Assembly: GCA_900553635.1 (NCBI GenBank)
Contig: USDU01000012.1
Span: forward strand, 1-22,157
Reading direction: 5' to 3'
Length of the DNA stretch: 22,157 bases
Source: an uncultured Lachnospiraceae bacterium
Lineage (GTDB): Bacteria; Bacillota_A; Clostridia; Lachnospirales; Lachnospiraceae
Both the position numbers and the translations under genes were made by a program. Positions 1 through 6,134 of the stretch are shown piece after piece; position 1 is the stretch's first letter, and each line of letters starts with the position of its first letter. The notes under the pieces are model-generated. The model made no database searches and had not been told where the DNA came from. It saw nothing but the letters and a program-made list of their open reading frames with translations.

Positions 1-705
1 TCCCTCCGTCTCCCCGTCCAGTATGCGGTACAGATCGCATTCCACCATGTCCTTCACGATATACTTGCTCTTTTCATCAGAACCGATAATATCCTCAATC
101 CCGATTTTCTTCAGCTCGTCCATAAGCTGGTAGAAAGTGACCCGGTACAAAGTCTGCGTCTTTTCATCCGCACACCTGTCCTGCCACAGACAGGCTATGG
201 CTTCCCCAGTCGTCAGCCCTGCTTCCCCCCTGTCCACCAGCAGGGCGAGCAGCTCCTGTTTTTTTCCGCCCAGAGCCAGCCGCTTTCCGTCCACATACAC
301 GGTAAAACTGGGTATTGTTTCGATTTCCACCCTCTTTTTGGGACGGGAGCGCATCAGTGCAGCCGTTTCCAACGCTTCCCCGATCTCCTCCTTCGTGTAC
401 GGCTTCATGATATATCCAAGTGCCTTCACACCAAATGCATCCAGTGCATACTGCTCAAAAGCCGTCATAAAAAATATCCTGATGTTGCAGTCCTTTTTCT
501 TTAACTCCCTCGCAAGCTCAATGCCTCCCATATCCGGCATCTCTATGTCCAAAAAGGCTGCGTCTATCCTGTTCTCCCCTGCATACCGGATTGCCTCCTC
601 GCAATCCGAAAACAGACGGAGGCTTTCGATTTCCGGAAACCCCTTCGCCTTTGACCGGAACGTGTCAAGTGCCGGCTGTTCATCATCCACGCATATTACT
701 TTCAT
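1..705 (-). CDS. Two-component response regulator, receiver plus SARP/OmpR-like winged helix (3' end beyond window)
   Basis: The minus-strand frame is open from an ATG at 705 to the window edge, giving 235 codons without a stop. The N-terminus is a receiver domain: acidic pair DDE at residues 7-9, phospho-acceptor Asp in AFLDIEMPDMGG (about residue 53), Thr in FMTAFEQ, and Lys in YIMKPYT. After about residue 125 comes a winged-helix-like part (FTVYVDGKRLALGGKKQELL, then ACLWQD). This resembles OmpR/SARP DNA-binding domains and not the LytTR domain usually paired with LytS-type kinases. It starts 5 bases after the kinase stop, with GGAG in the kinase's last codons serving as ribosome binding site, so the two are co-transcribed and probably translationally coupled. 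Family members with this layout suggest only a short tail is missing, which is inference. Confidence 0.88.
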   Translation of the reverse strand, partial: MKVICVDDEQPALDTFRSKAKGFPEIESLRLFSDCEEAIRYAGENRIDAAFLDIEMPDMGGIELARELKKKDCNIRIFFMTAFEQYALDAFGVKALGYIMKPYTKEEIGEALETAALMRSRPKKRVEIETIPSFTVYVDGKRLALGGKKQELLALLVDRGEAGLTTGEAIACLWQDRCADEKTQTLYRVTFYQLMDELKKIGIEDIIGSDEKSKYIVKDMVECDLYRILDGETEG

Positions 706-710
706 TTTTT

Positions 711-2492
711 TCACTCCGTCTTCTGTATTTTATGTTTTCCGGGAATCGTAATGGTTACTGTTGTACCCTGCCCCGGAGTGCTTTTTATGTCCATTGTCCC
801 TCCCACCATATACTTCAGGCGGAAACGGACATTTTTCATTCCGACAGATTCCTGCCCTGGTGCATTTGCCATGTCAAACCCCACACCGTCATCGGAAATC
901 TCAATGATGCTGTCGCCATTTTCCGCCCATGTGTGCAGGATGACGGTTCCTCCCTGCTTCTTATGAAGCAGCCCGTGCCTGATTGCATTTTCCACCAAAG
1001 GCTGGAGAACCAGCGGAGGAATCTTGAAATTATCTGCCTCAATGTTTTTTGCAAACTGTATCTTTTCGCCGAAACGCACCTGCTCAAGAAAGACATATTT
1101 CTCCAGATGTTCCAGTGATTTTGTAAAGGTTTCCGGCTCGTCCTCCTCCATAATGTTAATGTTACTCCTTAAATAATGGGCGAACATGACCAGTGTTTTA
1201 TCCGCTTTCTGCGGATCATATTCACACATACCACTGATCGCATTCAGGATATTAAATACAAAATGTGTCCGTATCTGGCTCATGGCAAGGACTATGCGGC
1301 TGTTTTTCAGTTCCTCCCTGAGCATTTCCGCCCTGATGGAATCCTGCTGGTTCTTCGCCACCAGCCATGCCGCCCTGACAAGATGGAACACAAACAGCAC
1401 CGTAAATACTATTTTAATGCAGATGCCGCCCCGCCACCAGCCCGTGCAGGAGTTTACAAGCTCAAGCAGCAGCACGGTCAGCAGCACGATTGCGGAAGGC
1501 TGCATCAGTCCCCTACGCTTTCCGCCGTCCTTTGCATCCATAACGGTCAAAACGAGCAGAAGCAGGCTGACAGCTCCCTGCACCGCTGCCCAATAAATGC
1601 CCGTATCATAAATCCCCTTTGCCCCGGCAAGGGACACAACCATAAGAACAAAATCGTTAAGCATCAGCACATATACTGCAATTTCCGATATTTTCCTGCG
1701 TTTCCCATGCAGCAGTTCAGCCACACACGCCCCCATCAGCCACGCCGCAGCCATCATAGCAAGCTGTCTGGCATATGTATTGAACGCCATCTGCCCGCTC
1801 CAGAGGAAAATGTCCTTTGCGTCAAGATACATATACGCCCCCATCATGAGCGACATGAGTCCGGACTTTAGCAGCAGGCTGTTGTCCGGGAGACGTAAAA
1901 GCCGATAGCCAGCCGCCGTTCCGATAAGTGCAATGGAAACCACAAGAATGAAAATACTAGTTGCCTTATATGGCAGGCTCTGACGCTCAAAATAATTTTC
2001 CATTACCACATCACCGCCTATGTAGATAGAATCCAGAAACTGATTATATGCGTCCCTGTTCCCAAAACTGTGGGGATTATACAATCTTATTTCAAGCACG
2101 TCCTCCGGCGATGCTGCCGGAAGCACCCACGATACCCACGTGCTGCCGCACATATCCGGGAACTTTTCATGGATTGATTCATACAGGATTTCCCCGTCCC
2201 TGTATATATCCACGCCGATGTGGTTTAGATAAAACCTTATTTCTGCCCCTTCCAACAGTTCTGTATCAAATCTGCCACGGAGCGTTACAGCCCCGTTATA
2301 AGAAGACAGATCTGTTTTTGCGTCAAGCATCTGCCATTCTCCGCCGCTTTGACTGTACTCGCCTGTAAAATGAACAGGCATGGGGATTGACATGACAGCC
2401 TGATGACTTTGGCGGCTGGCTGATATTACAAGAAGTCCTGCTATGAGGAACATAACTGTATACAGAATTAAATTTATTGGTATTTTTCTCAA
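711..2492 (-). CDS. Membrane sensor histidine kinase, LytS/YehU (His_kinase) type
   Basis: The protein has 593 residues and starts at TTG, chosen because AGGAG lies 7 bases upstream (2500-2504). It has an N-terminal membrane segment (about 8-25), an extracytoplasmic beta-rich region (about 35-170), and then a run of hydrophobic segments from about 178 to 378. The layout resembles 7TM-DISM receptors. A short helical linker leads to the His_kinase domain with H-box QIRTHFVFNILNAI, in which His410 is the likely phosphorylated residue. The ATPase domain follows with N-box ENAIRHG (501-507), DDGVGFD (534-540) and GQGTTV (575-580). The H-box has Thr where most relatives have Pro (usually QIxPHFLFN). 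The ligand is unknown. The regulator downstream is its expected partner. All catalytic motifs look intact. Confidence 0.9.
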   Translation of the reverse strand: MRKIPINLILYTVMFLIAGLLVISASRQSHQAVMSIPMPVHFTGEYSQSGGEWQMLDAKTDLSSYNGAVTLRGRFDTELLEGAEIRFYLNHIGVDIYRDGEILYESIHEKFPDMCGSTWVSWVLPAASPEDVLEIRLYNPHSFGNRDAYNQFLDSIYIGGDVVMENYFERQSLPYKATSIFILVVSIALIGTAAGYRLLRLPDNSLLLKSGLMSLMMGAYMYLDAKDIFLWSGQMAFNTYARQLAMMAAAWLMGACVAELLHGKRRKISEIAVYVLMLNDFVLMVVSLAGAKGIYDTGIYWAAVQGAVSLLLLVLTVMDAKDGGKRRGLMQPSAIVLLTVLLLELVNSCTGWWRGGICIKIVFTVLFVFHLVRAAWLVAKNQQDSIRAEMLREELKNSRIVLAMSQIRTHFVFNILNAISGMCEYDPQKADKTLVMFAHYLRSNINIMEEDEPETFTKSLEHLEKYVFLEQVRFGEKIQFAKNIEADNFKIPPLVLQPLVENAIRHGLLHKKQGGTVILHTWAENGDSIIEISDDGVGFDMANAPGQESVGMKNVRFRLKYMVGGTMDIKSTPGQGTTVTITIPGKHKIQKTE

Positions 2493-2522
2493 AGTATCAC
2501 TCCTTAGTGAAAAATTCTTTTT

Positions 2523-2531
2523 ATTATATCA
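2523..2531 (-). promoter_or_regulatory. Extended -10 promoter for the kinase-regulator operon
   Basis: On the minus strand the sequence reads TGATATAAT, an extended -10 element (TGnTATAAT), about 30 bases upstream of the kinase TTG start. No good -35 box is visible at 16-18 bases, which is normal for extended -10 promoters. The rest of 2493-2629 holds no gene that I can recognise. Confidence 0.5.
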
Positions 2532-2674
2532 TAGTCCGAGTGGATCTGCATCTGTGGTTTTGGAGTTTTACTAATTCATTTTTTAATGCTTTGCTAAAGA
2601 AAATATTGTAATGATTTAAAGAAATGTAAATCATCTTACAGCTCTTTACAGCAGGAGCGAAAAAGCTCCCGACG

Positions 2675-3160
2675 ATGAAGACCCTGGGTGGAGCCGCATC
2701 CAAGTCCGCAGACAGCGAGACCGCAGAGGCAGCGCCCTCTGGCGACAACAATGGCTTCTTCACAGCGAATGATAAGATTGATTTCTCTAACGTAAAGGTT
2801 GAACCTTTATTTGAGGGGGAGGTTGATTTTGATACATTCAGCAAGTCTGATTTCCGCGCCGTAAAGGTAAAGGAGTGCGTCGCAGTCAAGAAGTCCAAGA
2901 AACTGCTCCAGTTCACACTGGATGACGGAACAGGCACAGACCGTACAATCCTCAGCGGAATCCACACTTACTATGAGCCGGAAGAGCTGGTTGGCAAGAC
3001 CCTGATTGCGATCACCAACCTGCCGCCGCGTAAGATGATGGGCATTGAGTCCTGCGGTATGCTGCTTTCAGCAGTGAATAATCTGAAGGATTCTGAGGAC
3101 GAAGAACTGCATCTGCTGATGGCGGATAATCATATTCCGGCGGGAGCGAAGCTGTACTAG
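2675..3160 (+). CDS. metG: Orphan C-terminal tRNA-binding domain of methionyl-tRNA synthetase (probable 5'-truncated metG)
   Basis: The 161-residue product consists of a low-complexity Ala/Ser linker (about 1-37) followed by an EMAPII/Arc1p-type OB-fold tRNA-binding domain. The domain is recognised by FDTFSKSDFRAVKVKECVAV, KKSKKLLQFTLDDG, ILSGI, NLPPRKMMGIESCGMLL and the terminal IPAGAKLY. This is the dimerising, tRNA-binding tail of bacterial MetRS. The catalytic Rossmann and anticodon-binding parts, normally about 500 residues, are absent upstream: the frame is open only from 2630, after a TAA at 2627. The listed ATG has a poor ribosome binding site (AGGAG 17 bases away, in a small GGAGC/GCTCC hairpin), and no better start exists. 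Either it is a stand-alone MetRS-beta-like protein or, more likely, the tail left when the gene was cut by the rearrangement that put the kinase operon next to it. Confidence 0.7.
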   Translation: MKTLGGAASKSADSETAEAAPSGDNNGFFTANDKIDFSNVKVEPLFEGEVDFDTFSKSDFRAVKVKECVAVKKSKKLLQFTLDDGTGTDRTILSGIHTYYEPEELVGKTLIAITNLPPRKMMGIESCGMLLSAVNNLKDSEDEELHLLMADNHIPAGAKLY

Positions 3161-3200
3161 GATAGAGATTCTGTAAAAGAATAGTGTAAAGAAAATAATG

Positions 3201-3243
3201 ACAGTTGGTTGTATCGGGAATTGGTACGGCCAACTGTTTTTGT
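3201..3243 (+). terminator. Rho-independent terminator after the metG remnant
   Basis: ACAGTTGG (3201-3208) pairs with CCAACTGT (3230-3237). The stem continues inward through two G-T wobbles and GTATC/GGTAC to a 7-base loop, about 15 pairs in all, and is followed by a T-rich run. It lies 40 bases after the metG-remnant stop. Confidence 0.85.
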
Positions 3244-3313
3244 TTCTGTAAATGAATATTAAAATAGACGTCTGGTTATAAAAAATGAAAAGTTATGATT
3301 TATAGTCTGTGTA

Positions 3314-3327
3314 TGTTATAGATAACA
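3314..3327. promoter_or_regulatory. Palindromic operator copy 1 of the Xre-ATPase-Toprim operon
   Basis: TGTTATAGATAACA is a perfect inverted repeat (6 bases, AG centre, 6 bases) located 6 bases upstream of the predicted -35 box. A second copy matching 12 of 14 bases lies 40 bp further on. The Xre-type product of the first gene is the obvious candidate ligand. That role is inferred from position and symmetry. Confidence 0.6.
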
Positions 3328-3333
3328 ATAATC

Positions 3334-3362
3334 TTGTAAAAACAGAAAAAATATGCTATAAA
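3334..3362 (+). promoter_or_regulatory. Promoter of the Xre-ATPase-Toprim operon
   Basis: TTGTAA (3334-3339), a 17-base spacer and TATAAA (3357-3362), with TGC just before the -10 (extended -10 match). The predicted start is near 3369, giving an untranslated leader of about 95 bases. The surrounding 3241-3463 is AT-rich and contains no gene that I can recognise. Confidence 0.65.
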
Positions 3363-3367
3363 TAACA
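3354..3367. promoter_or_regulatory. Palindromic operator copy 2, overlapping the -10 box
   Basis: TGCTATAAATAACA matches operator copy 1 at 12 of 14 positions and contains the -10 hexamer. A repressor bound here would block RNA polymerase. The centre-to-centre spacing to copy 1 is 40 bp, close to four helical turns, so the two sites face the same side of the DNA. Confidence 0.55.
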
Positions 3368-3463
3368 TAAAAGAAAAAAGAATATCAAATATATTTTGTG
3401 TGACATAATTTTGAATATATAGGATAAAACATGTCATACTTAACATAAATGGAGGTTTTGCTT

Positions 3464-3784
3464 ATGGCAGCTCATGATATGGATTTAATTTTTGAACAGA
3501 TAAATAATTTAAAGAAACCGATTATGCAAACGGAAGATGTACGTCCGGAAAAGGATGAATTACGTGAAGTACTCAACAGTGTATCAGACGAAATAAAAAG
3601 AGTCATGGATGAAAATGATTTTACGCAGGAGGATTTGTGTCGCATTACCAAGATGTCGCAGTCAAATATCAGCAAGATTCAGAATGGTAAGGTGGTTCCA
3701 AGAATAGAGACATTGCAGAAAATTGCGATGGCGACACATACAAGACTTGTCATAAGTTTTGAGAGTAGGGAAGAGGAGGAGTAA
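3464..3784 (+). CDS. Xre-family helix-turn-helix regulator
   Basis: The product has 106 residues. The start at 3464 is chosen over the in-frame ATG at 3449 because GGAGG (3451-3455) sits 8 bases before 3464 and overlaps the earlier ATG. Residues about 42-98 form an HTH_3/Cro-C1 domain: DFTQEDLCRITKMSQSNISK is the helix-turn-helix, followed by IQNGKVVPRIETLQKIAMA. The N-terminal 40 residues are a charged helical segment with no recognised domain, and the tail is acidic (EEEE). The gene ends two bases before the ATPase start, so the three genes form one operon. It probably represses its own operon through the two palindromes upstream. An antitoxin role is possible but not shown. Confidence 0.85.
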   Translation: MAAHDMDLIFEQINNLKKPIMQTEDVRPEKDELREVLNSVSDEIKRVMDENDFTQEDLCRITKMSQSNISKIQNGKVVPRIETLQKIAMATHTRLVISFESREEEE

Positions 3785-3786
3785 GG

Positions 3787-4905
3787 ATGGCAGATATTAA
3801 GTTGATTGAAATTAATCAATTCAGAGGAATTCAAAAATTAGTTGTTTCTGATTTTTCCAGAATCAATCTTATTGTGGGGGACAACAACTGTGGAAAAACC
3901 ACGTTTTTAGAGGCAATTCAATTGCTGTTCACCAACGCTCAGATGAGTTCGGTTAAAAATATCATAAAGCAGAGAACGGTATTGAATCCGAATGATATGA
4001 GCTTTTATGTATCTTTTATCAATATGTTCAATGTGAATCAGAAGGATGAGTTGCTCGACTTGGATATTTATGCTGAAAGTAATAAAGATTCCATTGAATT
4101 TGAGATAAAGGGTCATGAAAAGAAGGTATCCGGAGATGATGCACTTCAGATGTCGCTCGTGTCTGCGCGGCAAAAAATGGTGAAAGCATCCTCATTTCTG
4201 CCGGAAACAGCAAAGATATTTGAAGGAAGCATGATCAGCAAAAATAGTAAGAAAACAGTAGAAAGAGGAATTCGACTTACCTCACTGGATGGTACAATCC
4301 CTGGGCCAGTGGCTAAGAAGGAGGTTCAATATATTTCTTCCTTTGGACATTTAAGGTATGATCTTTTGAAAAATATCGTTGATAATGCGGAATATAAAAA
4401 ACTGGCTATTAGCATTTTAAAACAGTTTGATGAATCGATCGTGGATATTTGCTATACAAAAACGGATGACGGGGCTTTTCTTGAATCAGTCATTACAGCA
4501 GATGGAGTTAATATGCCATTTTCTGTTTATGGTGATGGCATCAGGAAAATATTGTATATTTTGAATAAATTGTTTGACGCAACAGATTCGATACTTCTGA
4601 TTGATGAGATTGAGACAGGATTGCATAAGAAGTATTATGACGAGCTGTTTCCGGTTGTTTTTGAGCTGGCTAAAAAGCTTAATGTTCAGTTATTTATTGC
4701 AACTCATAGTATGGAGGCAATTGACGCGATATTGGCTTATGGAAAATATGATGATGAAATGCAAGAGAATGATCCGATTAAGGTCATCACGCTAAAGAAA
4801 ATAGACGCAAAGGATGGAAAGGGAAGTAATGTAGTTGCCAGAAATGTTACGGGGAAATATGTATATGATAATCGAAAAGCATTTGAATTCGAGGTGCGCC
4901 TATGA
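3787..4905 (+). CDS. OLD-like AAA (AAA_15/AAA_21) ATPase, first subunit of a split ATPase-Toprim system
   Basis: The product has 372 residues. The N-terminus IEINQFRGIQ is the typical opening of RecF/SMC/OLD-like ATPases. Walker A is GDNNCGKTT (31-39), a signature-like SVYGDGIRK lies at 247-255, Walker B is LLIDEIETGLH (270-280), and the H-loop is THS (306-308). The middle (about 60-230) is a divergent insertion. Unlike full-length OLD nucleases such as OLD or GajA, the chain stops after the ATPase. The Toprim part is supplied by the next gene, which overlaps by four bases (ATGA), so subunit expression is coupled. The two-protein layout parallels the PARIS antiphage system (AriA ATPase plus AriB Toprim), but the partner family here is different. 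A role in phage or plasmid defence is inferred from architecture and neighbours. Confidence 0.85.
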   Translation: MADIKLIEINQFRGIQKLVVSDFSRINLIVGDNNCGKTTFLEAIQLLFTNAQMSSVKNIIKQRTVLNPNDMSFYVSFINMFNVNQKDELLDLDIYAESNKDSIEFEIKGHEKKVSGDDALQMSLVSARQKMVKASSFLPETAKIFEGSMISKNSKKTVERGIRLTSLDGTIPGPVAKKEVQYISSFGHLRYDLLKNIVDNAEYKKLAISILKQFDESIVDICYTKTDDGAFLESVITADGVNMPFSVYGDGIRKILYILNKLFDATDSILLIDEIETGLHKKYYDELFPVVFELAKKLNVQLFIATHSMEAIDAILAYGKYDDEMQENDPIKVITLKKIDAKDGKGSNVVARNVTGKYVYDNRKAFEFEVRL

Positions 4906-5654
4906 TGACAGAATTAATGCTTGTTGAAGGCGTATCAGATGTTCAGTTGATTAGTTACTACCTGCAAAATGTGTATGGATGGAAACATGAGAAAGATAAT
5001 CGGCTTGGGATTAGCCCAATGGATGCCCATGATCATATAGAAAGTCTTTCTAAAGATGAGAATCAACTCGTTTTATGTGGAGTAGGAGGCAATGGGAGAT
5101 TTACGCATTTTGTAGAAATACATCGTATAAATAACATGCTTGTAGAGAGTGATATTTCTTCTATCATGGTTGTAACGGATCGGGATGAGGATTCTATTTC
5201 CAAAATAAGAAGAACTGTAAATAATTCTTTTGAGAATGTCACATTCAAAGCTGGAGAATGGAATAGCAATAATATAAAAGATTCTTTTGAACAGCCGAAA
5301 ACGATAGATACATATCTTTTAATTGTACCTGCAGATAAAAAGGGAGCATTGGAAGATGTAATAATAGATGCGCTTAAAGATATTCCGGAAGAAAAAGAAT
5401 TAATCCAGGAAGTAATCCTGTTTATCAATTCCTTAAAGGCCAAGCTTGTGCCGGATTTAAACCAAATGAATAAGGCCAATAAGGCTACGGTAGGAACCTT
5501 CTTCAGTGTAAGAACCCCCAAGCAGGCCATGAGATCCTTTGCTGCATTTGTTGCCACAATAGACTGGTCGAAATCAGAATCCTTAAAGGAATTGTTTGGG
5601 GCGTTTGGGCAGTTGGGGAGGAAAAGGGATGACGGGGAAACGAGCATATTCTGA
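4902..5654 (+). CDS. DUF3226-type Toprim protein, putative nuclease effector paired with the OLD-like ATPase
   Basis: The product has 250 residues. The start overlaps the ATPase stop as ATGA; a second ATG follows at 4905. Toprim signatures are visible: LMLVEGVSD with the catalytic-type Glu at residue 9, and VVTDRDED with the DxD pair at about 93 and 95. A glycine-rich GVGGNGRF (60-67) lies between them. This matches the OLD-family Toprim fold known as DUF3226. The C-terminal half (about 110-250) has no recognised motif, apart from FFSVRTPKQAMRSFAAFVATID, which is typical of this family's tail. No other nuclease domain is present, so activity would rest on the Toprim acidic residues, possibly released or controlled by the ATPase as AriB is by AriA. 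That mechanism is an analogy and not something the sequence shows. Confidence 0.8.
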   Translation: MMTELMLVEGVSDVQLISYYLQNVYGWKHEKDNRLGISPMDAHDHIESLSKDENQLVLCGVGGNGRFTHFVEIHRINNMLVESDISSIMVVTDRDEDSISKIRRTVNNSFENVTFKAGEWNSNNIKDSFEQPKTIDTYLLIVPADKKGALEDVIIDALKDIPEEKELIQEVILFINSLKAKLVPDLNQMNKANKATVGTFFSVRTPKQAMRSFAAFVATIDWSKSESLKELFGAFGQLGRKRDDGETSIF

Positions 5655-5697
5655 ATTGGAATAAATTGGAGAAAACTATGGTAGTAATTCGATAGTG

Positions 5698-5750
5698 AAA
5701 AACTGGAATTTCATAGAGAGTATTCATATTTATGGAGCCCTAGTTTTTTT
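5698..5750 (+). terminator. Probable terminator of the Xre-ATPase-Toprim operon
   Basis: AAAAACTGG (5698-5706) pairs imperfectly, with a one-base bulge, with CC-T-AGTTTTT (5739-5748), and a seven-T run ends at 5750. The loop is long (about 32 bases), so confidence is moderate. Confidence 0.45.
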
Positions 5751-5768
5751 GCAAAGTGCAAGATCCTT

Positions 5769-5797
5769 TTGCCCCTTATATAGAAATGAGATATAAT
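5769..5797 (+). promoter_or_regulatory. Promoter of the zinc-ribbon gene
   Basis: TTGCCC (5769-5774), exactly 17 bases, then consensus TATAAT (5792-5797). The predicted start is near 5804. It shows that the genes from 5854 on form a transcription unit separate from the ATPase-Toprim operon. Confidence 0.65.
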
Positions 5798-5853
5798 AAA
5801 GGTAATATTTGAACACCTTAAAAGTAAAAATTACATTTATTGAAAGAGAAAAA

Positions 5854-6054
5854 ATGATAAAGTATATTTGTAAGAAATGCAATGTAAATACAGAACGGTC
5901 AGAATGTCCGATTTGCAAGGAACGCACAGAATTAGAAAGCTCAACTATTTATTGGTGTGATGACTGTAATATCCCATTGTTTGAAGAAATCTGCCCAATT
6001 TGTGCAAAAAAAGCGCATAGAATAGGCGGTGATTTAAGACCAGTATACTTATAA
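5854..6054 (+). CDS. Small double zinc-ribbon protein, probably the severed N-terminus of a PAPS-reductase-family protein
   Basis: The product has 66 residues and starts at ATG 5854. A TTG at 5809 would lengthen it, but it lies only about 5 bases after the predicted transcription start. Four CxxC pairs occur at Cys6/9, 18/21, 35/38 and 47/50, forming two zinc ribbons, with YWCDDCNIP between them. The sequence ends in GGDLRPVYL. From memory of the family, the same zinc-ribbon head followed by an IRPVFPEE-type segment opens a larger phosphoadenosine-phosphosulfate-reductase-like protein of clostridia. Here a stop occurs right at that point, and nothing similar to the catalytic domain follows. 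So this is probably a truncated gene, although a free-standing zinc-ribbon protein cannot be ruled out. The Shine-Dalgarno is weak (GAAAGAG). Confidence 0.6.
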   Translation: MIKYICKKCNVNTERSECPICKERTELESSTIYWCDDCNIPLFEEICPICAKKAHRIGGDLRPVYL

Positions 6055-6134
6055 TGATTTACTTAAAGAAGTAGGAATTTGAGTATCAGATCAATTAAAA
6101 TTCGGCACTACGAAGAAGGGAGAGGAAACCATCC

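Noticed and set aside
137..1871. Several plus-strand open frames of 70-230 codons
   Set aside because: They lie antisense to the kinase and response regulator, have no ribosome binding sites and encode no recognisable domain.
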